A stretch of 64,000 bases of DNA from Hormiphora californensis (GCA_020137815.1 CM035356.1:2990063-3054062), one strand, 5' to 3'. Counted from the stretch's first letter, positions 1 through 38,237 are shown. Translations and numbers: made by a program. Notes: generated by a model not told the origin, from the letters alone.

Positions 1-1861
1 CCACGTTTACCCGATAAGTCCTCATTTGTAGATAGTTGGCGAACCAATCCAAGACAGAACCCCTCACTCCAAACCGTTCTTCAAGAACTTCTAGCAGCTT
101 TCCATGGTCCACTGTGTCAAAAGCGGCGCTCATATCTAATAGAAAGAGGCCTGCGACCTTTCCTTCATCCATATCCCGAAGGAGATCATCAAACATACCC
201 ATCAGTAGGGTTTCACAGCTATGATTCACCCTGTAACCTGATTGATGCTTATTTAGTAACTCGTTCTCATTAAGATACGAGTTGAGCTGCTCTAGAACTA
301 TCTTTTCAAGAAGCTTGGAGACAAAAGATAGGTTGGAGACTGGTCGATAATTGGTCAAAGTGTCCTTATCGCCATAAGGGTTCTTAATCGTTGGAAACAC
401 CAAAGCTTGCTGGAGAAGTTCAGGAACACTGGAACATCCAAGAGATAGGTTAATAAACCTGTACAAGACTGGAGCTAGCTCATGCATACACCCCTTCACT
501 AACCAAGTCGGTATAGGGTCAAGATCACATGTCTTGTCTGGCATGTCTTTGATTATCCTCTTTAGTTTCTCTGGGGAAACTTCCTCAAATTCCTCAAAAT
601 AACAGACGGGTGTCTGATGAATAGGGTTCCTCTTAGTCCTCAGATTCTTCTCTCCAATAACAGTAGACCGGATCTTATCAACTTTTCCAACAAAGAAGTC
701 TGCAAAGTCATCCGCTAACCTCCGCTTATCTGTGGTTTCAGGCATAAAGGTCTCAGTATTACCAAGTAGACGGTTCAATTTCCTTTGAAGTGCTTTGGGG
801 TCATCTCTGGACTCCTCCAAGTCTTCCTTGACGTAGTTCGTCCTCGCTTCCTTGTCAACACGCCCAAACTGCCTCTTGAGTTCATTGAACTGCTTCTTCG
901 TGACGCTGGTTTTATTGTTCTCCCAGGCTCGCTCAGCATTCCGCCGCTGACGAAGAACTTGACGCACCTCTGGATTATCTCTCCATGGCCTCAGCTTAGC
1001 TCCTCTCTTCTTTCTCCTCTTCAACGGGACAGTCCTATCCACAAGTTCCTCAAGTTTCCTCATATAAATACACAAAACCTCCTCAGCTGATCCAGATTCC
1101 ATCGCTTCACTCCAATCCACCCTCCTAAAAGCACATCGAAGTATTTCAATATCAACAGCCTTGAAATCTCTGTACATGTCCACTTTTTCACGAGTCTTGT
1201 ATTCACTTGCTACAGTTTCAATACACAGCTCCGCCAATACAAGAAAATGATCAGAGGTCGTTCCGTCAGGAAATATTTCAACTGATTGAACCTTAGAATA
1301 TCTGTCTTTTTGGCAGAGAAGCAGATCCAAAGTACCACCACGAACATGAGTAGGTTGTAGTGGGACCCGCTGATCAAATCCAAGAGAGTCAAGTAGTCCA
1401 AGCAACTTCTTCGCATAGAAGTTCTGAGTATCTTGAACCTGGAAGTTAAAGTCCCCCATCAGGATAGGGTTCCCCGTTTTGCAGACCAACTCTGACAAAT
1501 AATCAGTAAACTCATCCAAGAACTGGGCTTCCGTAAACCGTGCCTTGCCAGTATACGGAGGTCTATAGATATTGCACAGCCTCGTCACATCTTTTCCTCC
1601 TCCAATAAGGGCTTCCTGGACTTGAAACGATTTAAACTTGGCTTTTACCGGAGTGTATTTCAACTTGACACCATCCCTGTACAAGATTCCAATTCCACCT
1701 CCTGAACGTTCCGCTCTAGGCGAGGAGAAGATATTCCAACCATAGTCTCTGATCTCCTGAAGTTTAGCTGTGTCACTCTGTTTCAGATAAGTCTCCTGTA
1801 CCAAGCAGATGTCGCATCCTTTTTCCTCCAAGTGTGTAATTACACCTGACGTTTTATTCAT
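1..1861 (-). CDS. LINE ORF2, APE-type endonuclease plus reverse transcriptase, partial
   Basis: Second ORF of a non-LTR retrotransposon; it nicks target DNA and reverse-transcribes the element RNA. The minus-strand frame is open from about 1905 to the window edge, so the protein is truncated by the window and not by a stop. The endonuclease part has a QETYLK motif, RSGGGIGIL, LMGDFNF and a terminal SDHFLV motif. The reverse transcriptase follows with NYRPVSNLSF, HQSGYR and the first catalytic block with DMSAAFDTVDH. These blocks are typical of the CR1/L2/Jockey group; CR1/L2-like is my inference. The first ATG in frame is at 1861-1859, 15 bases past the ORF1 stop, but translation could begin a few codons earlier, overlapping ORF1. 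The YADD-type catalytic box and the 3' end lie outside the window. No frameshift was seen in the visible part. Confidence 0.9.
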   Translation of the reverse strand, partial: MNKTSGVITHLEEKGCDICLVQETYLKQSDTAKLQEIRDYGWNIFSSPRAERSGGGIGILYRDGVKLKYTPVKAKFKSFQVQEALIGGGKDVTRLCNIYRPPYTGKARFTEAQFLDEFTDYLSELVCKTGNPILMGDFNFQVQDTQNFYAKKLLGLLDSLGFDQRVPLQPTHVRGGTLDLLLCQKDRYSKVQSVEIFPDGTTSDHFLVLAELCIETVASEYKTREKVDMYRDFKAVDIEILRCAFRRVDWSEAMESGSAEEVLCIYMRKLEELVDRTVPLKRRKKRGAKLRPWRDNPEVRQVLRQRRNAERAWENNKTSVTKKQFNELKRQFGRVDKEARTNYVKEDLEESRDDPKALQRKLNRLLGNTETFMPETTDKRRLADDFADFFVGKVDKIRSTVIGEKNLRTKRNPIHQTPVCYFEEFEEVSPEKLKRIIKDMPDKTCDLDPIPTWLVKGCMHELAPVLYRFINLSLGCSSVPELLQQALVFPTIKNPYGDKDTLTNYRPVSNLSFVSKLLEKIVLEQLNSYLNENELLNKHQSGYRVNHSCETLLMGMFDDLLRDMDEGKVAGLFLLDMSAAFDTVDHGKLLEVLEERFGVRGSVLDWFANYLQMRTYRVNV

Positions 1862-1875
1862 AACTGAGTGGACGT

Positions 1876-3165
1876 TTAGTGTGCCAATCCTCCAAGACGT
1901 TTTCCTCTCAGATCCTCCCATGCCCTCGTCAGGTACACGTTTTTTTCCTGCTTCGTTACTCCACTGGTACTCTCCATGAGTCTTCCTTTAGCATTTACAT
2001 AGAATGGACACATACTGCTGGAGGCTGGGTGACTTTGAGCATGGCGCTTGTCCTCTCTGCTTCCTCCATGATCACAGTTGACACATTTCATCCTGCTCAC
2101 TACATTTTCCTTCTTGGCATGGCAACTCCTAGTGTCATGATCTCCCGTACAGAAGGCACAAACCGGAGATTTATCCTTGTTTGGGCAGTAGATGGATCCT
2201 GCTACATGGCCAAAGCGCTGGCAGTGAAAACACTGCGTGACATAAAACCTGTTCCTCACTGAATGCTGTCGAAGTTTCAAGAATAGCTTGTCCTTCCTTT
2301 CTGATATCGCCTTCCTCACTTCCGGAGAGACCTGGAACACTGCATATCTTCCTGTTCTGTTTACATGGACCACCTTCACCAGGTGACCCTCCTCAACTAG
2401 TCTCTTCACAGACTCATTCTTATCACTGACAATCTCTGACAGAAGGCGATCTTTTTCCAGCAGGTCTTGGTCAAGATCATTGATCATGATGCGAGGATCT
2501 CTTTTCTTCTCCTTCTCCACTACGGGAGAAACATCAAGGAACGGTGAAAGAACTTCTTTCGCCTGTTCCAACTGTTCATCGGTCTCAAACATAAGATTTG
2601 TCCTCCTCTTGGTGACTGAAAGATCTAGCACTGGAATCTTATTCAATGCTTTCTCCACCTTTGTCTTCACGACAGTAGTCCACTTCTTCTCACACATAGG
2701 TCCTTCCTCACCTTTATCCTTGATAGTCAGATACCTCTTAATTGGAGTCACAGGGGTCACAGTTTCCTGTGCTGAGCCAGTGCGATTCACAGCATGAATT
2801 GCCAAATGGTCACTGCCAGGAGCTAAGATCTTGCTAACCTTGGGGGCAACCAGATCCGGTAGTGTGCTCAGAAGATCCTCTTTCAGCTTATCCAGTGTAT
2901 CTCTCAAGTCTTCAGCTGTGAATGATGTCACAGATTCAGATGAGTGGGTAGAGATGCGTCGTGTTTCTGGTAACAATCCATATAGTTCCTTGACCATCGT
3001 CCATAAAACCGCTTTGGAGGCTCCACTTGGAGGCTCCACTGCATCATCCTTAATGCTCTGCAAAATACTGGCACCCTTACATCTATCAGAGTAGCTCGTG
3101 GCGAGCAACTTACCCTCCATATCGTTCCTGCACATTATAACATCATGGGTAGCCACACCCGACAT
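1876..3165 (-). CDS. LINE ORF1, gag-like nucleic-acid-binding protein with zinc knuckles
   Basis: ORF1 of the same element, 429 residues, complete from ATG at 3165 to TAA at 1878-1876. Such proteins coat the element RNA and act as nucleic-acid chaperones in the ribonucleoprotein. The N-terminal half is charged with no clear domain. The middle (about residues 150-290) is rich in Lys, Glu, Val and Leu. Residues of about 315-395 hold a cluster of cysteine/histidine knuckles: CFHCQRFGH with a following C, then CAFC with H and C, then CVNC with H and C. This is a gag-like arrangement common in CR1/Jockey-type ORF1. The frame is intact and ORF2 follows directly, so the copy could be young. Antisense ORFs over this region are shadows. 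Confidence 0.87.
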   Translation of the reverse strand: MSGVATHDVIMCRNDMEGKLLATSYSDRCKGASILQSIKDDAVEPPSGASKAVLWTMVKELYGLLPETRRISTHSSESVTSFTAEDLRDTLDKLKEDLLSTLPDLVAPKVSKILAPGSDHLAIHAVNRTGSAQETVTPVTPIKRYLTIKDKGEEGPMCEKKWTTVVKTKVEKALNKIPVLDLSVTKRRTNLMFETDEQLEQAKEVLSPFLDVSPVVEKEKKRDPRIMINDLDQDLLEKDRLLSEIVSDKNESVKRLVEEGHLVKVVHVNRTGRYAVFQVSPEVRKAISERKDKLFLKLRQHSVRNRFYVTQCFHCQRFGHVAGSIYCPNKDKSPVCAFCTGDHDTRSCHAKKENVVSRMKCVNCDHGGSREDKRHAQSHPASSSMCPFYVNAKGRLMESTSGVTKQEKNVYLTRAWEDLRGKRLGGLAH

Positions 3166-3360
3166 CCTGTCCTGTAAATAGAGGCGCGAGGAACCGTTCC
3201 TTGCAAGTCTTGGCGTCCTTGGTTATAACCCAACGAGGTCCTCTGAGATCTGTTTACTTAGAAAAACCAGACACGTCTTCTCTTGTCTTTTCTTTAAGGA
3301 GAGGGATAAACAGAAGTCTCAGAAGGATTAGCGAGGGGCAGCAAAACGGATCCTCAAATT

Positions 3361-3640
3361 AATTTGTTTAAAGTAGTGTTGAAAAGTAAAGAAAGTAAAA
3401 AACTGAACGAACTAGAAAAAACACTCATAGGACAGTTTGTATTAGTTACACACTGCTATAATAAGTTCAGGTAATTATTAACACTGTTAGTAACACAGTA
3501 ACCATGAAACGTGAATGTAATACTGCAATCCAAAGATCAAGTAAAACATTTAACAAGTTATTCATATTTTACAAAATAAGTTACCGCCCCAGCGGTAAAA
3601 ACTCCATGGGAGTCGAATAGGGCATCACCAGAAAGCTTTC
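3361..3640. other. AT-rich stretch between LINE and microsatellite, no gene seen
   Basis: No ORF of note, no splice-consistent exon and no clear repeat. It separates the 5' side of the LINE from the (CT)n tract and from the last exon of the hydrolase gene. Confidence 0.5.
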
Positions 3641-3772
<132 letters not shown>

Positions 3773-3909
3773 GCTGGGTTTTAAAGTATATTATTCACAT
3801 TCAGAATTCAAAAATCTAAATCATAAAAGTGTCCTAAAAAAGTCCCCTCCCATCACCCTGTGAAAACAATTTTAATTTAACCCTAGAAAACCGCAATTTA
3901 ACACTACTG

Positions 3910-30563
<26,654 letters not shown>

Positions 30564-30701
30564 ATTGTAAGTCTGGGGAGGCGGTTGGGGTAAGTTTTAT
30601 AATAACCACTCCCACAATAAATCTGATTAAACAAATAAATAATTGACGTGACAGGGGGTCTATCCAATTAGTACTACATGATACATACAGGAACTGCAGT
30701 G

Positions 30702-30850
30702 GTAGGGTCTGACTGTGGTATGGAACCCCAAGCCCAAACTTTCCGATCAGATAGAAAGCTAATTCCGGTTGCGTTGGATTCGTCTCAAAAAGGTGATTCA
30801 GAAAAGCTCCGTTCAGTAGGGGATTTCCAGACCACAGTCAGACACTATAA
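30702..30850. mobile_element. Short MITE with TCTGACTGTGGT ends
   Basis: About 145 bp bounded by inverted ends TCTGACTGTGGTNTGGAA, with TA next to each end. The interior, with GCTAATTCCGGTTGCG and CAGAAAAGCTCCGTTCA, recurs at about 59492-59610, where the left end differs. Confidence 0.75.
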
Positions 30851-31015
30851 TGCAGTAGCAATGCATCACAAATGATACTGATCACACACAATGATATACT
30901 GACACACCCCCGCCACACCGCTATAATAGTACTGCGTTACAGACCTTCTTAGTAGCATCTCTCTAGCGTGACGCGTTACATTGTTACAATTCGGACACTG
31001 TCTCTGACTGTCTCA

Positions 31016-31105
31016 AAAGAGGTATAGCTGGCTGTGACAGTAGTTAGAGGGCGAGGTAGCTGGCTGCGACAGTAGTTAGAGGGCGAGGTAGCTGGCTGTG
31101 ACAAA
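31016..31105. repeat. ~37-bp tandem repeat
   Basis: Two full and one partial unit containing GGTAGCTGGCTGYGACAG and TAGTTAGAGGGCGA. Confidence 0.8.
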
Positions 31106-32280
31106 TATTGCGAGGTAGTGATACTGTCTAATTTGCTACACACGCCTACTTTTTGAATGGAATGTGGTACATCACGGGTTGCAGTGCATGGTACGCGTTA
31201 AATAGATACCCTGCAGGACTGTGTCAGTGATTAGTAAACATGTGCCACACCAAAAGAAAAAAAAGAAAAACTCCACGGGCTCTTTCGAGCATGAAATGGG
31301 TTCATTTAGGCGTAAAATATATTCATTATGTGTTCGAGGGAAGCCGTATCAACATCACACAGGGGGATGAAACAGAGAATGCTGAAGAGAGGTCTAGAGA
31401 GAGAGACAGGGAGAGAGAAGAAGAGGTGTCTTCTTCCGCATATTTTATCGCACAAAATGATTCCAATCTTGGTAATAATTACCGTATTTATATTCTGTTC
31501 CACTCCCGCATTAGTGATCCCAATGTTTCAGATTCTTATGTTCAAGGCACTGCTAGAATTGTGTAAAATAATAAGCAATAATAACAATGATAACATGTTT
31601 ATAATTCACCCATTATATCCGACGGAGACAAAGCAGTAAACAAAGTGAGTTACTGTCACCGAAGAATGATCTGAACGGTTAATGAACTGGAAAGATACTC
31701 GACAACTAATTGCACGAAAAATATGGAATATTTTTATCCCGCTATAACACGGTTCATATGAATAAATTGATTGAATTCATCAGTTAACTTTTAGTCTGCA
31801 CTTTGTACGATCACGGTATTGTTCAAGGAGTCTGCAACGCAGCCCAACAACAACAAGTGGACTATATCACTTTCCAGGAAGGGGAAGTCTTGATAACAAT
31901 ATAACAATGACCCAAACAAAAATTTTTCAAAAGAAAAATGGTAACAAGCCGCACACTTGGGCCCTTTGGGGCCCACTTGCAGTCCCGGGATTTCCCCCGT
32001 CTCCTTGGGGCCCTTAAAAACCAAGACCCCAAAAAATGTATCGTAAAGGGGAAAAGTAGCATATGCTACAGATCCTCCACGACCGCACACACATGAGTGT
32101 TCTCAGGGGGTTTTTTCGACAAAAAATAAATTTAAAAAATTTATAAAAAATTTTTTTTTAAAAAGTCACCCACTCGTTTTCCAAATTTTTTGGGTTCGCG
32201 TGATTTATTTTTTTTACCACGCGCGCCGGCCGGCAAAAAAAACCCGCAGCGCTTTAATAACGCGAGCTAATTTAAAAATA

Positions 32281-32546
32281 ACCCCCCCCTTTTCCCCTTT
32301 CCCCTTCCCCTTTCCCCTTCCCCCTTTCCCCTTTCCCTTTCCCTTTTCCCCTTTCCCCTTCCCGCTTCCCTTCCCTTCCCTTCCCCTTCCCCCCCTTCCT
32401 TCCCTTCCCTTTCCCCTTTCCCCTTCCCCCTTTCCCCTTCCCCCTTTCCCCTTTTCCCTTCCCTTCCCTTCCCCCCCCTTCCCTTCCCCCCTTCCTTTCC
32501 CCCTTCCCTTCCCTTTTTTCCCCTTTCCTTTTTTTCCCTTTTTTTT

Positions 32547-32578
<32 letters not shown>

Positions 32579-33890
32579 CCCATTTCCCTTTTTCCCTTTC
32601 CTTTTTTTTCCCTTTTTCCCTTTTTTTTTTCCCTCCCCTTCCCTTTTTTTTCCCCCCTTTCCCTTTTTTTTTCCCTTTTTTTTCCCTTTTTTTTTTTTTT
32701 TTTTCCCCCCCTTTTTTCCCTTTTTTTTTTTGGGCCGTTTTTCCCCTTTCCCTTTTTTTCCCTTTTCCCTTTTTCCCTTTCCCCTTTTTTTTTTTTTTTT
32801 TTTTTTTCCCTTTTCCCTTTTTTTTTTTTTTCCCCTCTCCCCGTTCGCCCCTTTTTTTTTTCCCTTTTTCCCGGTTTTTTTTTTTCCCCTTTTCCCACCC
32901 CCCCTTTTTCCTTTTCCCTTTTTTCCCATTTTTTTTTTTCCCTTTTTTTTTTTTTCCGGGTTTTTTTTCCCTTTTTTTTTCTTTTCCTTTTTTTCCCTTT
33001 TTTTTTTTTTTTCCTTTTTTCCCTTTTTTTTTTTTTTTTTTCCTTTTTTTCCCGGGGGGGGGGGTTCCCTTTCCCCCTTTCCCTTTTTCCCCTTTCCCCT
33101 TCCCTTCCCCCTTTCCCATTTGCCTTTTCGGGCCTTTTCCCCTTCCCCTTCCCCCTTTCCCTTCCCTTCCCCCCTTCCCTTGCCCCTTTTTTCCCCTTCC
33201 CCCTTCCCTTTCCCTTCCCCCTTTCCCCCTTTCCCCTTCCCCCGGGGGTTTCCCCTTTCCCTTCCCTTCCCTTTCCCTTCCCCTTTTCCCTTTTCCGGCC
33301 GCTTCCCTTTCCCTTCCCTTCCCCTTTCCCTTTTCCATTCCCTGGCCCCCCCCTCCTTTTTCCCCCCCTGTCCCCTTCCCTTTTCCGCTTCCCCCTTCCC
33401 TTTCCCTTCCCTTTCCTTCCTTTCCCCTTTCCGCCCTTCCCCTTCCCTTTCCCTTCCCTTCCCTTTTTCCTTCCCTTTTTCCCTTTTCCCTTCCCTTCCC
33501 TTCCCTTGGGGCCCTTCCTTTCCCTTCCCTTCCCCTTCCCCTGTTCCCCTTTTTTTCCCTTTCCCTGGGGGTTTTTCCCTTGCCCTTTCCCCTTTCCCTT
33601 TTCCCCCTTTCCCTTTCCCCCATTCCCCTTTCCCCCCTTTCCCCCCCTTTTCCCCTTCCCTTCCCTTCCCTTCCCTTTTCCCCTTCCCCTTCCCTTGCCC
33701 TTCCCTTCCCTTCCCCTTTTTTGGCCCTTTTCCCTTTCCCCTGGGCCCTTCCCCCTTCCCGTTTGCCCTTCCCTTCCCTTCCCTTTCCCCCCTTTTCCCC
33801 CCTTTCCCTTCCCTTCCGCCCTTTTCCCTTCCCCCTTCCCCCCCTTCCCTTTTTCCCTTTTCCCTTTCCCTTTCCCTTCCGTTTTCCTTT
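32281..33890. repeat. 1.6-kb homopyrimidine tract of the CCCTTT type
   Basis: Almost only C and T on the plus strand, in blocks of 2-10 of each base, with rare GGG and A. ORFs of up to 582 residues on either strand are compositional. Such a tract can form triplex DNA in vitro. The irregular homopolymers could be partly consensus error. It lies about 1.7 kb upstream of the hydrolase start. Confidence 0.85.
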
Positions 33891-35988
33891 TTTTCAGTTT
33901 TTTTCAACCTCTACCCTTTTCGCAGTTATTTTTTGGGAAAATGAATAAATTTCCCCCCTTTTCCGCCCCCTCCTTTTCCCGACCACATAAAAGCGATGTT
34001 CCCCTTAATTATCTTCCCAATTTTTGTAGGTTTAAAAACCAAAAGAAAGGGCCCCCCGGGGGCCAGAGACGAGAAGGGACGACAGGAGGGAAACATGTTT
34101 GTATTGCATTGGGGTTTTTTATCTAGAATTCATCGGTTTCCCCTTTTAATCAAATAAATCAGTACGGTCCCCTTTTTAAGTACGGGGTCAACAACTTTTA
34201 AAAAAGGGACTGATCACACCGTTTCGTTCTGGGGAGGGTTCGGTTTTAAACCAAACAACCAAAAATTTGGGACCCCGGGGTTTTAAAGTGCGAGAGAACC
34301 CCCGGGGAAAGAAAAACCAGAAGCGAGAGAATCAGAAGAGAGAATCAGGAGAGAGAATCAGGAGAGAGAATTAGGAGAGAGAACCAGAAGCGAGAGAACC
34401 AGGAGAGAGAATTAGGAGAAAGTGAAGGGTACACTGTGCCCAAAGTTCGCTCAGGGGGCAATTACATTGTGTGCTTTTTCAAGCAAATACCTTATGGCCC
34501 AGGGGACTTCCATTATAATAAGAGCGGGTTTTTAAAATAAACTGCAATACCATCTGAACTTGAAGCAGGCCGCAGTGGCAGCAGGTCAGAGCTTTAATGC
34601 TCCGGATTTTTTAACATTCCTCCATCGAGAACTGTGTGTGATCGTAGTGTTGTGTTGCTTGACAAAGAGGCTTGTATTGCTTATAATTGTACTCCGATCT
34701 ATCGACTGCCTATAATATCATAGTTGGTATTATTAGTACCAATAAACTTAATAAGTTTGTTATAATTTTTATTCTTATTGCTATTCGTTTGAATTGTGGT
34801 GAATAAGAATTTCAAAGGGGGGGGGGGGGGTTTTGCATGACGAAAAATCAGGATCTGGTGATACGGTGCAGTCGAGGGGGGGAGTATTTAGTTTGCATGC
34901 GGGAAATACATAACAACAACAACAACAACTGTCTGCAAATATTTTCCAGCAAGTACGTGTGAAATGATTAGGAAGTTGGTGCATCCTGCTTGTTAACGTG
35001 TATAACTAACGTGCTAAATTGTATTAGATAATATCTATCGTCATTCCAAAAACGATTACGAACTGATAATCTTTTTCTATTGACAAGTTATTACTGGTCC
35101 ACCAGTTATAATTTCTCCACGGTACACGCAGTTTTAAAATTTCGCTCTCCCTATTTTCTTTAGCTGCAGCTTGAGCTATAAACTAAAAGAGCTCATTATA
35201 GTCACTTGAATTATTTAATAGGAATCTATAATTGCTACCATTGGTACTACCAAGTTTCAGTTTTGTAACTGATTACTGAGATCAGACATCACCCATTTTT
35301 ATAGGGGAAGGGTGGGGACGGGTTGTTATGTTCCAACCCTCCTTTACATTTGTAAAAAGGGCGGAGCTCTCGAAAAGGGGGTCGAGCTAGGCAAGGGATG
35401 GGGTGAAATGATGTAATCTTTGTTTTTTCCAATATTTCTATATATACCTGGCCTTGAGGTACTGGGATGGAACTGGGATGATCTAATCATTGGAATATTA
35501 TTAGGGCAAGGGGACTAGCAACTTATACCCACTATCTCTAATAGTTCATTTGATTTTGTCACACCATGACTTATTAGATATACTGCATATGATGAAATCA
35601 TTGTTATCATAACATATTCAGCTACTTGAATTATAATTTATAACATAAGCAGCTGCCAAGAATGACAATTATAGCATGTATTGTAATTCAGTGAATTGTA
35701 ATTCGGAATTTGACTGATCCCGATCCAGGAATACTATTCTCGGAATACTATTCTCTTCACCATAATATGCAATGTGATATAATTCTCAGCTCCCATTGTT
35801 TGCCAAATAGATCCACAATTAAGTTTTGTACGGTCAAAATTATATGCCACTAACATTATAACATTATATATATATACCATATATATATATATAATGTTAT
35901 ATATATATATAATGTTATATATATACCATAAATATTCCCAAATAACAACATTTTCTATTCTCTGCAATTTTTTAGTTTCCTCGCCTAA
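33891..35988. other. Intergenic, no gene seen
   Basis: Contains a short GAGAGAATCAGGA tandem repeat at 34320-34415, an (AAC)n run near 34913, and (AT)n hairpins at 35866-35932. No exon-like segment found. Confidence 0.5.
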
Positions 35989-38237
35989 ATGGAGCTTATT
36001 TTCGCCATCGCCTCCAAGATCGACAGCCCGACGGGTAAAAGTGCCAAGAAGCTTCAGCTGCATGTCACTGAGAATAACAGGAGACGTAATGAGGAGGATG
36101 GGGGCCCCTCTACTGGACCCTGCAGTAGTGGTTGTCGTGATGATGCGGCAGACCCCCTGGCTGATACCCATGTGGTATGGTACCCTAAACCTTTTGGTAA
36201 GACTTGTCAATTATGTATTGTGTCTAGCTGAATAAATTTCCCGATAAGATATTACCAATATTTGCCCATAATCCTAATATAATTAGGATTATGAGCAAGG
36301 TGCAAAATTTTCCCACGCGGGGAGCAAGAAGATATACCATCTCACTAGGTATTTTGTAACTCCCAATTCAGACAGTAAATCATTACCATATATCAGTAAT
36401 CATCTGTCAGAGCATTGGCCTGATCTCAATTCATCTTATTCGCTCGAGAACTGTGGTCAGAGCATTGGCCTGACAAGTAATCATTACAATGCCGACCATT
36501 TGCATTATTCATTAACACGAAATATAAAATCTTCGTGCCCATCCTTGAGCAGTAATAAGGTGCGGTTCATCCTGGGATAGCTATACAAGCCTTGCATGAT
36601 CAGCATATCATATGGGTCTTGTGATCAGTATATCATATGGGTCTTGTGATCAGCATATCATATGGGTCTTGTGATCAGTATATCATATGGGTCTTGTGAT
36701 CAGTATTATATGATATGGGTCTTGTGATCAGTATTATATGATATGGGTCTTGTGATCAGTAAAGTCGGATTTTTTGAAACTGTCACCCCCCTGAGTTTTC
36801 AAATTTCTTTAAATGACCATAAGTCCGGTTCCTGATGAGATAGAGACTTAAAATTTGGAGGTTATAAAGATCTTGCTAAGTTCTTCCGAACCTCCAAATT
36901 TCAAGTCTCTATCTTATAACCGGAGATATGACAAATTTGTTATTTCAGGGGGGTGACAGTTTCAAAAAATCAGACTTTATATGATATGGGTCTTGTGATC
37001 AGTATGGATCTTGTGATCAGTATATCATATGGGTCTTGTGATCAGTAAGACTGATCACAAGATCAGGGGGGTGACAGTTTCAAAAAATCAGACTTTATAT
37101 GATATGGGTCTTGTGACAAATTTGTTATTTCAGGGGGGTGACAGTTTCAAAAAATCAGACTTTATATGATATGGGTCTTGTGATCAGTATATCACATGGG
37201 TCTTGTGATCAGTATATCACATGGGTCTTGTGATCAGTATATCACATGGGTCAATTGTCCGTGCGATCCATATTATATGATAGCTATCACAAGACCCATA
37301 TTAGTTATCAATATCATAAAGGTCAAAAGCAAAATTCACGTGATTCCTGATCTAACCAAACAGAGAGAATTAAATAAATAAATACAGAATGATATGCAGT
37401 TCATTTATACTATAAATAACTGAATATGAAAGTGAAGATAGAGAGATACCAAATGAAGATGTTATGTTTCATATTAATCTGGAGCCAGCTTATATTGAAC
37501 TGCATATCATTCTGCATTTGTTTATTTCAGTTTGCTAAGAATTTCTGAGCTCCTCATGAGCATTATATGAGTATTGATGTAAACAAACACGCTTGAAAAT
37601 ACTTGAGTATACTATGTACTTGAGCATAATTAAAATAACATATGATATTCTGTAACAATTCTTGTTGAGTGTTTCTGTCTTGAGCCAAAAATTACCTTGT
37701 TACCGTACTAGATCACCTAAAACAGAGAAAAAGAAAGACAAGCAAGAGATATACATAATAGGAAACCTTTAAAAAAGGGTTTTTTCTAAAAGTATTCATT
37801 TCAAAAATTTTCCCTTTTCCCTCCCCAATTCTATTTCTGTTTTTTGACCAAAAAACTTATTTGGAGTATGTCAGATTAAAATCCAAGAAAATAAAAGTTT
37901 CACTAATGGTGCTTACACATGTGATTTTTAAAAGTGTTTTTCCCGTGGGGCCCCCCTCCTTTTGGGTCAGTAGCTTGACATGGACTTGTTATAGTTCATC
38001 AAACATAGGCATTGGGGTTTGGGGGGGGGGGGGGGGGGGCAATTTTTTAGGAGGGGACGAGGGGGGAGGGGGGGGTCGATGATTTTAATTGTTCAAGTTG
38101 GCAATACCATGTTTTTTGCGTTGTTAGTTGCTATAGTTCACCACTTTCAATGTTTATAAATCCCAATATTATTATTTTACTCAACGAGCTTTAATTCTGT
38201 GGCAGATAATGACCCTCGTCTCTTCCATTCTCGATGA
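35989..38237 (+). CDS. Possible small spliced gene, unknown family, doubtful
   Basis: An ATG at 35989, preceded by an in-frame TAA, opens 69 codons to a good GT donor at 36197 (TTTTG, then GTAAGA). The segment has balanced composition: an N-terminal MELIFAIASK, a basic middle with NNRRRN, and a Cys pair CSSGC. An AG at 38204-38205 after a modest pyrimidine tract gives a phase-matched terminal exon of about ten residues ending at TGA 38235-38237. The 2-kb intron would be filled with tandem repeats. The first exon is plausible; the second is a weak guess. Nothing identifies a function. Confidence 0.3.
36406..36474 (-). repeat. Double-box repeat element (copies 5 and 6)
   Basis: Two copies of TCAGAGCATTGGCCTGA, 50 bases apart, inverse complement of the pair at 5475-5527, with the same CGAGAACTGTGG spacer next to the second. 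Read on the plus strand, GGTCAGAGCATTGGCCTGAC resembles the D-arm and anticodon-stem part of a tRNA. Confidence 0.75.
36590..37260. repeat. 24-bp tandem repeat interrupted by a foldback
   Basis: Units containing ATATGGGTCTTGTGATCAGT are repeated many times. A foldback (36761-36979) splits the array; pieces of its right arm with GGGGGGTGACAGTTTC are reduplicated near 37067 and 37134. Confidence 0.85.
36761..36979. mobile_element. Foldback element within the 24-bp array
   Basis: Arms AAAGTCNGATTTTTTGAAAC and complement surround an inner pair GGAGGTTATAAAG and GAACCTCCAAATTT. It sits inside one tandem unit. Confidence 0.75.

Larger units (their letters stand above)
1..3360 (-). mobile_element. 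CR1/L2-type non-LTR retrotransposon, 3' part outside window
   Basis: Both ORFs are intact as far as visible and lie in the order expected for a LINE read on the minus strand. The 5' boundary is not marked by a repeat that I can see. The non-coding stretch 3166-3360 is probably the 5' UTR; after it the sequence becomes AT-rich and unlike the element. Target-site duplication cannot be tested because the 3' end is missing. Confidence 0.85.
30564..32280. other. Upstream region of the hydrolase gene, no gene seen
   Basis: Holds a MITE-like repeat (30702-30850), a roughly 37-bp tandem repeat (31016-31105) and low-complexity ORFs. The promoter of the hydrolase gene should be here, but no TATA or other element stands out. 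Confidence 0.5.

Noticed and set aside
36-1090. Plus-strand ORFs over the LINE
   Set aside because: They are antisense to the reverse transcriptase and endonuclease frame, which has clear motifs.
32200-33948. ORFs of 582, 546, 469 and 404 residues
   Set aside because: Products of a pure pyrimidine tract, open on both strands.
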